A DNA stretch of 12,485 nucleotides from Candidatus Shapirobacteria bacterium (GCA_003647605.1 QMND01000008.1:1-12485); one strand, 5' to 3'; numbered from the stretch's first letter, positions 5,770-12,458 are shown. Made by a program: numbers and translations. The notes: generated by a model not told the origin, from the letters alone.

Positions 5770-8700
5770 ATGCCAAATTTTGTTCATCTACATCTTCATA
5801 CTGAATACTCCCTGTTGGATGGTTTAATCAAAATAAAAAACTTAATTCCAACTGTTAAAAACATGGGGATGAATTCAGTCGCTATTACCGACCACGGAGT
5901 TATGTATGGAGTTATTGAATTCTACAAAGCCTGCAACAAGGAAGGAATTAAACCCATCATCGGTTGTGAAATGTATTTAGCTACCCAAGGTCGAAAGATC
6001 AAAACCAACGAGAACCGTAAAAATCAACACCTGATACTTCTAGCTAAAAACCATCAAGGCTATAAGAATCTAATGAAACTAGTTAGTTTGGCCCATATCG
6101 AAGGATTTTATTACAAACCTCGTATCGATTGGGAATTATTACAAAAGTATCACCAAGGTTTAATCGCCACCAGTGCCTGTGTTCAAGGAGAAATTCCTCG
6201 ACTTATCCTTAACAAACAATATAACCAAGCCAAAAAACGAGCTCTGGAATTTCAACAGCTTTTTGAAGACGACTATTATCTAGAAATCCAACACCACATC
6301 AATATGACTGATCAAGAGACGGTCAACCAAGGCCTAATCAAAATCAGCCAAGAGTTAGGTATTCCTTTAGTAGCTGCCAACGATTCTCATTATCTTAAAA
6401 AAGAAGACGCTTTTGCCCAAGATGTTTTATTGATGATTAATACCCGTCAAACTATTAATGATAAAAAAAGACTAACAATGATGGATAGTCCTGATTTTTT
6501 TGTCAAATCTCCACAACAAATGGCCGAAGAATTTGCCCAACATCCTGAGGCTTTAGCCAATACTCAAAAAATCGCCGACAAATGCAATTTAGAAATAGAA
6601 CTTGGTAAGTGGTATTTCCCTAATTTTGAACTTCAAAAAGGAGAGACAACTGACTCTCAATTGCGTAAAGAAACTTTTTTGTCAGCTGAAAAATACTATG
6701 GCAAACCTTTGTCTCAAGAAATTATTGATCGATTAAATTACGAATTGAGCATTATCTCTCCAAAAGGCTACTCAGCCTATTTTTTAATCATGAGAGATTT
6801 TATTAACTGGGCCGAAAATCACGATACTATTGTCAACACTAGAGGATCGGCAGCCGGCTCTTTAGTATCTTTTGTTTTGGGTATTACTTCGGTTGACCCT
6901 TTAATTTACCAATTACCTTTCGAACGATTTTTAAATAAAGATCGACCTAGTCCTCCCGATATCGACCTAGACATATCTGACGATAAAAGACAACAAATGC
7001 TTTACCATATTGCCGATCAATACGGGGTAAACTCGGTGGCTCAAGTTTGTACTTTTGGCCGAATGATGGCCCGAGGTTCGGTTAGAGATACTGCTAGAGT
7101 TTTGGGTTATGATTACGCTGTTGGCGACAAAATCGCCAAACTTATTCCCCAAGGTTCTCAGGGTTTCCCCATGTCCATCGATAAAGCACTAGAACTTAAT
7201 CCCGATTTAAAACAACTTTACGATTCTGACCCAGACTCCAAAAAAATACTTGATACTGCCAAACAAATCGAAGGTTCAGCTAGACATGTCAGCGTTCACG
7301 CCTGTGCTTTAGTTATCTCACCCACCACCGTCAATGATTTTTCGCCCACTCAAGTTGAATCAGGTGGAGACAAAATCATTACCCAATATGAAATGCATGC
7401 CATTGAAGATGTGGGTTTGATCAAATTCGACATTTTGGGTATTAGCAACTTAGCCATTCTAGGCAATGCCATCGTTAACGTTCGCAAAACCAAAAACATC
7501 AAAATTGATTTACGAAAAATCAATGTTAAAGATAAAAAAACTTTTAAAATGCTAACGGCTGGTCATACCATGGGAGTATTTCAATTGGGGGGTGGTGGAA
7601 TGACTAAATGGCTCAAGGAGCTAAAACCCAGCCGAGTTGAAGATATTATGGCTATGGTAGCTTTGTACCGACCTGGACCCATGTCCATTATTCCCGAATA
7701 TATCGCCAGAAAAAGAGATCCTTCCCAAATCACCTACATAGATTCCCGTATGGAATCATTTTTACAAAAATCCTATGGACTTTTGGTTTACCAAGACGAT
7801 TGTTTGTATACCGCCATCAATTTGGCCGGTTATAACTGGGTCGAAGCCGATAAATTTAGAAAAGCCATCGGTAAAAAAATCCCTTCAGAAATGGATAAAC
7901 AAAAACAAAAATTTATCAATGGCTGTGTCAATAATGGACTAAGTCAAGATAAAGCCACTCATATTTTTGAAATGATCGAACCTTTTGTTGGTTATGGTTT
8001 CAACAAAGCTCACGCCTGTGCTTACGGTATGTTAGCCTACCGAACCGCCTATATGAAAGCCAACTATCCTGTTGAATATATGTGTGCTTTACTAACAGCC
8101 GAAGCCGAAGATTTAGACAAGGTTAGCGCAGGAGTCGAAGAATGTCGCCGCATGGGAGTAATTGTTAGCCCCCCTGACATCAATAAATCTCTCAGCGGTT
8201 TTGAAATCGAAAGCAATCCCGATTCAATCGAAAAGATGGCCATCAGATTTGGATTAAACGCCATTAAAAATGTCGGCCAAGCCGCCCTAGACAATATCAT
8301 TGATGAACGCAAACAAAACGGACCTTTCAAAAGTTTCAACGATTTTTGTCTTCGAGTTGACAATCAAAAAGTCAACAAAAAAGTCCTAGAAAGTTTAATC
8401 AAAGCTGGAGCTATGGATCAATTTGGACAACGAAATGCCATCCTTCAGGCTCTAGACGAGGTTAGGCAAAAATGTCAAAGAATAAAGAGTAAACACGACT
8501 CGGGACAATTTAGTTTATTCGATCAAACCAAAGACAAAGAATCAAAACCAATTGCCCCTCCCGATAACTTTCCCCAAGTCGAACCAATGCCAGAAAAAGA
8601 AAAATTGGCTCTAGAAAAAGAATTGATAGGTGTCTATATATCCCAAAATCCCATTAAAAAACTGCTAAAAAAATATCAATCCTATTCATCTACCAAAATT

Positions 8701-9192
8701 CAACAATTAATAGATAACCCCAACTTTAATCAAAAAATCAGGTTAGCTGTCGTCATCAACAGGTCTAAAATTATCCGTACTAAAAAAAGCAATGCCCAAA
8801 TGGCTTTTTTGACCCTAGAAGATGAAACCGGCAAAATCGAAGCTGTTGTTTTCCCTAAGTTGTTTGAAGAAAAACAAAATCTTATCGTCGACGACAAAGT
8901 AATTCTGATTGAAGGCAAATTAAACGACAGAGATGGACAAATATCCATCATTATCGAAGGCCTGAATGACAAAATGGAACAAGTTAAATCCGAGTTTGAT
9001 TTCACCATTAAAATCCCCACCGGCACTTCTCAACAACAACTAATGCAACTCAATCAACTCTTAAAACAAAGCCCCAACGGTCACAAAGGTTTGATTATTA
9101 TGCCTAATGGCAAAAACATAAAACTTGCCTATGGTGTCAACTACTCAGACCAACTTCAACAACAGATAGACAAAATCCTTAATATCAATTAA
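5770..9192 (+). CDS. dnaE: DNA polymerase III alpha subunit, DnaE1 type, with apparently intact PHP domain
   Basis: 1140 residues, full length for DnaE. It copies the chromosome as the polymerising subunit of the replisome. The PHP domain (about 1-270) keeps the metal ligands HLH (H8, H10), DH (D41, H42), E67, H87, C137 and D205-x-H207. An intact set goes with metal-dependent 3'-5' proofreading in some DnaE and PolC enzymes, whereas E. coli has lost it. The palm has RGSAAGSLVSF (358-368), the catalytic pair D399 and D401 in PPDIDLDI, and D554 in KFDILG. GVFQLGGGGMTKWLKELKP and ALYRPGP (602-637) and GYGFNKAHACAYG (741-753) are finger signatures. Q913-F-S-L-F917 is a strong sliding-clamp binding motif. 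An OB fold (about 985-1065, with GKIEAVVFPKLF) binds single-stranded template. The aspartate motif ends in Ile where Phe is usual. The start lacks any Shine-Dalgarno sequence. Confidence 0.97.
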   Translation: MPNFVHLHLHTEYSLLDGLIKIKNLIPTVKNMGMNSVAITDHGVMYGVIEFYKACNKEGIKPIIGCEMYLATQGRKIKTNENRKNQHLILLAKNHQGYKNLMKLVSLAHIEGFYYKPRIDWELLQKYHQGLIATSACVQGEIPRLILNKQYNQAKKRALEFQQLFEDDYYLEIQHHINMTDQETVNQGLIKISQELGIPLVAANDSHYLKKEDAFAQDVLLMINTRQTINDKKRLTMMDSPDFFVKSPQQMAEEFAQHPEALANTQKIADKCNLEIELGKWYFPNFELQKGETTDSQLRKETFLSAEKYYGKPLSQEIIDRLNYELSIISPKGYSAYFLIMRDFINWAENHDTIVNTRGSAAGSLVSFVLGITSVDPLIYQLPFERFLNKDRPSPPDIDLDISDDKRQQMLYHIADQYGVNSVAQVCTFGRMMARGSVRDTARVLGYDYAVGDKIAKLIPQGSQGFPMSIDKALELNPDLKQLYDSDPDSKKILDTAKQIEGSARHVSVHACALVISPTTVNDFSPTQVESGGDKIITQYEMHAIEDVGLIKFDILGISNLAILGNAIVNVRKTKNIKIDLRKINVKDKKTFKMLTAGHTMGVFQLGGGGMTKWLKELKPSRVEDIMAMVALYRPGPMSIIPEYIARKRDPSQITYIDSRMESFLQKSYGLLVYQDDCLYTAINLAGYNWVEADKFRKAIGKKIPSEMDKQKQKFINGCVNNGLSQDKATHIFEMIEPFVGYGFNKAHACAYGMLAYRTAYMKANYPVEYMCALLTAEAEDLDKVSAGVEECRRMGVIVSPPDINKSLSGFEIESNPDSIEKMAIRFGLNAIKNVGQAALDNIIDERKQNGPFKSFNDFCLRVDNQKVNKKVLESLIKAGAMDQFGQRNAILQALDEVRQKCQRIKSKHDSGQFSLFDQTKDKESKPIAPPDNFPQVEPMPEKEKLALEKELIGVYISQNPIKKLLKKYQSYSSTKIQQLIDNPNFNQKIRLAVVINRSKIIRTKKSNAQMAFLTLEDETGKIEAVVFPKLFEEKQNLIVDDKVILIEGKLNDRDGQISIIIEGLNDKMEQVKSEFDFTIKIPTGTSQQQLMQLNQLLKQSPNGHKGLIIMPNGKNIKLAYGVNYSDQLQQQIDKILNIN

Positions 9193-9195
9193 AAT
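9167..9195 (+). promoter_or_regulatory. Promoter of rplS: TAGACA-17-TAAAAT, overlapping the dnaE stop
   Basis: The -35 TAGACA (9167-9172) and -10 TAAAAT (9190-9195) each match consensus at five of six positions, with exactly 17 bases between them. The -10 overlaps the dnaE TAA. Initiation about 7 bases on would leave a leader of only 3-4 bases before the rplS ATG. Confidence 0.6.
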
Positions 9196-9205
9196 AGCAT
9201 TCTAT

Positions 9206-9538
9206 ATGGCGCTAACAATAACTTTCAACGACAAAAAATTCTCTATAGGTGACACTATTAGGGTCAACTACAAAATTAAAGAGACCAAAACAGACAAGTC
9301 CGATAAGAAAAAAGAGAGAATTCAGGCTTTCGATGGTATTTTGATTGCTATCAAAGGTCAAAAAGATGATCGAACCTTTACAGTTCTAAAAAACGCTAGT
9401 GATGCCGTTAAGGTAGAAAGAATTTTCCCTCTAAACTCACCTTGGATTGAAAGTATAGAAAAACTAAGAAGTCCAAAAAGAAAAGTCCGTCGTAGCAAAC
9501 TCTATTTCCTCCGCAACCCCCGGGCCAGAAAACTATAA
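9206..9538 (+). CDS. rplS: 50S ribosomal protein L19 (bL19)
   Basis: 110 residues, close to the usual 110-120. It sits at the 30S-50S interface of the ribosome. The family pattern is clear: FSIGDTIRVNYKIKE (12-26), KKERIQAFDGILIAIKG (35-51), TFTVLKNASDAVKVERIFPLNSPWIESIEKL (58-88) and the basic end KRKVRRSKLYFLRNPRARK (91-109). A lysine-rich expansion (TDKSDKKK, 29-36) lengthens the first loop slightly. It lies 13 bases after dnaE, an unusual partner, because rplS commonly follows trmD/rimM. It has its own promoter across the dnaE stop and no Shine-Dalgarno sequence. Downstream is a 123-base gap before tRNA-Lys in which I see no gene. Confidence 0.97.
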   Translation: MALTITFNDKKFSIGDTIRVNYKIKETKTDKSDKKKERIQAFDGILIAIKGQKDDRTFTVLKNASDAVKVERIFPLNSPWIESIEKLRSPKRKVRRSKLYFLRNPRARKL

Positions 9539-9661
9539 AACCAATAAGTACTTAACTGTTTATTTTTCATCAAAATCAAGATAAAATATCCAATCTAAGT
9601 GTGATACTAGTCTTTAATTTTAAAATAGTTAGAGCACCTTCCATACTTAATACAACAATCC

Positions 9662-9734
9662 GGGCTCTTAGCTCAGTTGGTAGAGCACCTGCCTTTTAAG
9701 CAGAGGGTCGGGGGTTCGAATCCCTCAGGGCCCA
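9662..9734 (+). tRNA. tRNA-Lys(TTT)
   Basis: The acceptor GGGCTCT pairs with AGGGCCC (one G-T pair), the D stem GCTC with GAGC, the anticodon arm CCTGC-CTTTTAA-GCAGA has anticodon TTT with the outermost pair (C27-A43) mismatched, and the T stem GGGGG pairs with CCCTC around TTCGAAT. The discriminator is A. The next bases are CCC then ATG, so CCA is not encoded. The lgt start codon begins three bases after the discriminator. Confidence 0.95.
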
Positions 9735-9737
9735 CCC

Positions 9738-10433
9738 ATGCATCTTTACGGTTTAATCATTGGAGTTTGTCTCACTATTCTCATCAACTACTTTTATAAA
9801 CATAACTCCATTATTCCTACTAAACAATTAGACAAATTCACCTTTTTTCTTCTTTTTTTCGCCGTCATCGGAGCTCGTCTTTACCATGTTTTCGACTATC
9901 ACCAATATTATTTACAACACCCACTTCAAATTTTTAACCTACCGGCTGGAGGACTGGGAATTTTTGGAGCCATTTTATTCGGATTATCTTACATTTTTAT
10001 CTACAGCCAACACAACCACCTAAATTTCATTAAAATTCTCGACCAATTTACTCCAGTTCTTCCTCTCAGCCAATCAATTGGCCGCTGGGCTAACCTGATC
10101 AATCAAGAAGGTTGGGGGAGCCAAACCAACTCTTTTCTAGGTCAACTATTTCTACCCAAAGGTTTTCACCCCACTTGGTTTTATGAATCAATTTTAAACT
10201 TGTTCTTATTTATCTATATTTATTTTCAACAGAAATCAAAGTCAAAAACATCTCCAACTATTATTTACTTATTCAACTATGGCCTGATTAGATTTGTAGT
10301 CGAATTTTTTCGCACCGACACTTGGCAAATTCATTCTCTCAAAATCGGCCAATTACTTTCCTTGCTCTTCATTCTCACTTCTTTGTTTTTAATCAAATCA
10401 TCCAAAAAACTAAAAACTAAACCCCAAGACTGA
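9738..10433 (+). CDS. lgt: Prolipoprotein diacylglyceryl transferase
   Basis: 231 residues, short for the family (E. coli 291), with about seven membrane segments. The enzyme moves diacylglycerol from phosphatidylglycerol to the lipobox cysteine of prelipoproteins at the outer face of the cytoplasmic membrane. Family marks are GARLYHVFDY (45-54), AGGLGIFGA (70-78), the Lgt signature GRWANLINQEGWG (115-127, with R116, N119 and E124), HPTWFYES (144-151) and RFVVEFFRTD (185-194, with R185, E189, R192). The histidine of the HGG motif (H103 in E. coli) is Phe76 here; other lineages also carry an aromatic residue at this place. The ATG sits three bases after the tRNA-Lys discriminator base and has no ribosome binding site. 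I infer it is made from a tRNA-Lys-lgt transcript. It ends in TGA. Confidence 0.93.
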   Translation: MHLYGLIIGVCLTILINYFYKHNSIIPTKQLDKFTFFLLFFAVIGARLYHVFDYHQYYLQHPLQIFNLPAGGLGIFGAILFGLSYIFIYSQHNHLNFIKILDQFTPVLPLSQSIGRWANLINQEGWGSQTNSFLGQLFLPKGFHPTWFYESILNLFLFIYIYFQQKSKSKTSPTIIYLFNYGLIRFVVEFFRTDTWQIHSLKIGQLLSLLFILTSLFLIKSSKKLKTKPQD

Positions 10434-10450
10434 TATAACAACCAAATTCT
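10417..10450 (+). repeat. Direct repeat copy 1, over the end of lgt
   Basis: The core ACTGATATAACAACC (10429-10443), continuing AAATTCT, matches copy 2 at 10497-10518 in 19 of 22 positions; the flank CTAAA..CCCAA extends the match with one gap. This copy includes the lgt stop codon and the -10-like TGATATAAC. Confidence 0.6.
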
Positions 10451-10483
10451 TCTGTTTACAAACCCAACAAACGAGATATCGCT

Positions 10484-10518
10484 CTAAATTCCCAAAACTG
10501 ATATAATAACCAAGTTTT
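10484..10518 (+). repeat. Direct repeat copy 2, upstream of tRNA-Glu
   Basis: The core ACTGATATAATAACC (10497-10511), continuing AAGTTTT, is 68 bases from copy 1. This copy contains the perfect extended -10 box that probably drives tRNA-Glu, so the duplication created or copied a promoter. Confidence 0.6.
10499..10507 (+). promoter_or_regulatory. Extended -10 promoter (TGATATAAT) of tRNA-Glu
   Basis: TGA-TATAAT ends 20 bases before the tRNA 5' end, as expected for a tRNA with a short 5' leader. No clear -35 was found. It should also drive the following HAM1-like gene. Confidence 0.55.
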
Positions 10519-10527
10519 CAATTAGAC

Positions 10528-10602
10528 GGCTCCATCGTCTAGTGGTTAGGACGCTAGGCTTTCATCCTAGGAACGGGGGTTCGATTCCCCCTGGAGTCAC
10601 CA
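10528..10602 (+). tRNA. tRNA-Glu(TTC), CCA abutting the next start codon
   Basis: The acceptor GGCTCCA pairs with TGGAGTC (one G-T pair), the D stem GTCT with GGAC, the anticodon stem CTAGG with CCTAG around loop CTTTCAT (anticodon TTC), and the T stem GGGGG with CCCCC around TTCGATT. The discriminator is A (10599) and CCA follows (10600-10602). This is the only one of the five tRNAs here with an encoded CCA. The ATG of the next gene starts at the very next base, so the CCA may really be a three-base mRNA leader. Confidence 0.96.
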
Positions 10603-11190
10603 ATGCAACAAATTTACTTCATCACCGGCAACCCAGCTAAAATAACCTATGCCAACAATATCATCAAAGATTTCAATATCAAATTCGTCCAAAAAAAACT
10701 AAACATCATCGAAGGACGCCAAACCTCCCCCAAACAAGTAGTCATCGGTAAGGCCCAACAAGCATTTCAACAGTTCAAACAACCATTGGTTATTGAAGAC
10801 AGTGGAATTTTCATTCCTGCCCTAAACGGTTTTCCCACAACCCTAATCCATTTTGTCGAAGAAACCATCGGTTTGGCTGGAATTTTAAAACTCATGGAAG
10901 GTCAATCAAACAGACAAGCCGAATTTAGATCAGCCATGGCCTACATTAGTCCTCAACATCCTCAACCAGTCGTATTTGAAGAAATCGACAGCGGCTTCAC
11001 CATAGCCACCAAAATCAGACCTGTGTCTAATACCACCTTTGGTCAATTCGACCGAATTTTAATACCACCAAACCAAAACAAAACTAATTCAGAACTTTCT
11101 CTAGAATTTAGATTAAAAAAACAAAGACAACGAAAAACACAAACCCATTGGTATGCCTTTGGTAAGTGGTTTATCCAGCACAAACCATAA
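10603..11190 (+). CDS. HAM1/RdgB-family purine NTP pyrophosphatase, divergent C terminus
   Basis: 195 residues. The family hydrolyses ITP, dITP and XTP to monophosphates and so keeps deaminated purines out of DNA and RNA. The opening ITGNPAKITYAN (7-18) is the substrate loop (usually TGNxxK), E65-D-S-G68 in PLVIEDSGIFIPALNGFPTTLIHF is the catalytic metal-binding motif, and IGLAGILKLMEG (89-100) and FGQFDRILIP (146-155) match the later core. The expected C-terminal S-H-R, which helps to hold the base, is missing: the tail reads SELSLEFRLKKQRQRK and is strongly basic. It may be a divergent enzyme with altered specificity. The start codon touches the tRNA-Glu CCA and there is no ribosome binding site, so expression probably depends on the tRNA-Glu transcript. 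It fits with the house-cleaning and replication genes nearby. Confidence 0.85.
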   Translation: MQQIYFITGNPAKITYANNIIKDFNIKFVQKKLNIIEGRQTSPKQVVIGKAQQAFQQFKQPLVIEDSGIFIPALNGFPTTLIHFVEETIGLAGILKLMEGQSNRQAEFRSAMAYISPQHPQPVVFEEIDSGFTIATKIRPVSNTTFGQFDRILIPPNQNKTNSELSLEFRLKKQRQRKTQTHWYAFGKWFIQHKP

Positions 11191-11234
11191 ACAAAATTAA
11201 AAAATACCTCCTTTTTGTGTTATTATCTCCACAA

Positions 11235-11240
11235 TATATT
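11235..11240 (+). promoter_or_regulatory. Candidate -10 (TATATT) of the HD hydrolase gene
   Basis: TATATT ends 11 bases before the ATG at 11252 and would give a leader of about four bases. The -35 region is only T-rich (TTTTTG at 11212-11217). Weak evidence. Confidence 0.3.
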
Positions 11241-11251
11241 TTACACACACC

Positions 11252-11812
11252 ATGCACCGTTCTATACAAGAACTGTCAACTCAACACCCATAAGTTAGAA
11301 AGGCACTAGAATATGCCACCCAACAACACCAAGGACAAACCAGAAACACCGGAGAACCATACATCACGCATCCGCTAGCAGTAGCCCAGATTATACACAG
11401 ACATTGTCCCAACAACACACAATTAGTCATCGTAGCCTTACTACACGACACCGTTGAAGACACTAATACTACCTTGACAGACATTAAAACCATGTTTGGT
11501 GATCTAACTGCTCAAATGGTTGATTTGCCAACCATTCCTCCAACATTAGACCCAAATATAAACAAAGACGAGTTTGCTTATCAACACCTATTGTCGGGAC
11601 TAAAAAAACATCCTCAAATATTGATCGTTAAAATAGCAGACAAAATGCACAACTTGCACACAATTGGCGGATTATCCTTAACAAGACAACAAAGATATGT
11701 AGAAATTTCTGAACAGCAATACCTCCCTTTAGCCAGAAGTAGTCAACATATTCCAACTAGTTTAACTGATGAATTCCAAAAAAGCATCGATCAAGCCAAA
11801 CAAACTTCCTAG
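11252..11812 (+). pseudogene. SpoT/MESH1-like HD hydrolase with an in-frame TAA at codon 14
   Basis: From ATG 11252 the frame reads MHRSIQELSTQHP, then TAA at 11291-11293, then VRKALEYATQQHQGQTR and on without a break to the TAG at 11810. Together this is 186 codons, the size of stand-alone alarmone hydrolases such as MESH1. All catalytic elements lie after the stop (codon numbers include the stop): H40 in PYITHP, H65-D66 in LLHDTVEDT with E69-D70, and D130 in VKIADKMHN. PLARSSQHI ends the HD domain. No synthetase domain is present. The family removes the 3' diphosphate of (p)ppGpp. No ATG, GTG or TTG lies in frame between the stop and 11474, which is already past the HD residues, so a restart would give a dead protein. 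One base change (for example from GAA or CAA) explains the stop. A recent mutation, read-through or a sequencing error are all possible. Confidence 0.8.
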
Positions 11813-11824
11813 ATCCTCCTCAAT

Positions 11825-12094
11825 TCATCCAATATCCTGTTTCAACTGTTTCAGTAAAGCCGGTATCGGATTGAAATTTTGCTGATGCAAGTATTCCCTA
11901 TGTTCCAATCCAGCTTCAGCCAACTCCAAAACTTTTTTAGCCTCAGTCACTTGCTCCTCTGTTACTGTCAACAAATCCCTTACCTCAGCAGTCATCGAAG
12001 GCAACTTTGACTTATCAAATTTCTTCAACCACAACCTAGCCAAATGTCTCAAAAACAACATATGATTAGACTTAGACAAAATCATCTTTTTCAT
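11825..12094 (-). CDS. Hypothetical protein of 89 residues beside a RelE-like toxin gene
   Basis: I do not recognise this family. The protein begins with a basic, partly hydrophobic helix (MLFLRHLARLWLKKFDKSK, 12-30) and continues with an acidic helix containing TEEQVTEAKKVLELAEAGLEHREYLHQQ (about 45-72). There is no membrane segment or metal motif. It is encoded 16 bases after the RelE/ParE-like gene on the same strand. A perfect TATAAT lies 5 bases before its ATG, so it may be transcribed separately as a leaderless mRNA. It could be an antitoxin in reversed order or an unrelated gene. It converges with the HD hydrolase gene, with 12 bases between the stops. Confidence 0.6.
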   Translation of the reverse strand: MKKMILSKSNHMLFLRHLARLWLKKFDKSKLPSMTAEVRDLLTVTEEQVTEAKKVLELAEAGLEHREYLHQQNFNPIPALLKQLKQDIG

Positions 12095-12099
12095 ATTCG

Positions 12100-12105
12100 A
12101 TTATA
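12100..12105 (-). promoter_or_regulatory. -10 box (TATAAT) before the 89-aa gene
   Basis: The minus strand reads GAGGGGG-TATAAT and then 5 bases to the ATG at 12094. No -35 was found at 16-18 bases. The G run is not in a normal Shine-Dalgarno form. Confidence 0.5.
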
Positions 12106-12110
12106 CCCCC

Positions 12111-12458
12111 TCAAAATTTTTTAAACTTCTTCCACCTAGCCACATCCTCATTCTGCCTATCTCCCTTAAAATATATTTGAATAAATCTAATTTTTTGCTC
12201 ATCCTTTTTATAAACATAAATCAAACGCAAAGAATTTCTTCTCAATGTTCGACACTGTAATCTAGACTTAAAAATAAACAAATTGTTTTCTTGATCCCGA
12301 TACAAAATAGCATGATGATTAGCACTTCTCACCGTAATTGTATCCAACAACTTCACAATCAACTGCTGAAAAAAAACGAAATCCTTATCAAGACTCCTAT
12401 ATCTCTTAAAAAGTTTTTTAAACTCTTTCTTAAATTTTTCTTCTAATTCAAATTCCAT
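12111..12458 (-). CDS. RelE/ParE-superfamily toxin-like protein
   Basis: 115 residues, very basic. The layout fits the small RelE/ParE fold: an N-terminal strand and helical pair (FKKEFKKLFKRYRSLDKDFVFFQQLIVKLL), then a beta sheet with IFKSRLQCRTLRRNSLRLIYVYKKDEQKIRFIQIYFKGDRQNED (about 62-105). The string 'R-x-I-Y-x-Y-(K)..I-x-F-I-x-I-Y-x-K' is typical of RelE-like toxins, which cut mRNA on the ribosome or, in the ParE branch, poison gyrase. Which activity applies cannot be told. No promoter is visible just upstream. A stop codon 2 bases before its ATG suggests another gene, possibly the antitoxin, lying upstream outside the window. Confidence 0.65.
   Translation of the reverse strand: MEFELEEKFKKEFKKLFKRYRSLDKDFVFFQQLIVKLLDTITVRSANHHAILYRDQENNLFIFKSRLQCRTLRRNSLRLIYVYKKDEQKIRFIQIYFKGDRQNEDVARWKKFKKF

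Noticed and set aside
8064..8363. Minus-strand frame inside dnaE (likewise 6967-7152 and 8730-9026)
   Set aside because: Antisense shadows of conserved polymerase sequence with no independent signal.
9545..9568. Possible terminator after rplS (TAAGTACTTA palindrome followed by a T-rich run)
   Set aside because: The stem is AT-only and needs a bulge to form; too weak to list.
11291..11293. Genetic-code change explaining the in-frame TAA
   Set aside because: TAA ends ndk, lemA, htpX, dnaE, rplS and the HAM1-like gene at expected places; lgt ends at TGA, so a UGA-Gly code also lacks support.
12106..12112. GAGGGGG on the minus strand as a Shine-Dalgarno site for the 89-aa gene
   Set aside because: It is 11 bases from the ATG, lies upstream of a perfect TATAAT and so is probably not transcribed, and is not AGGAGG-like.
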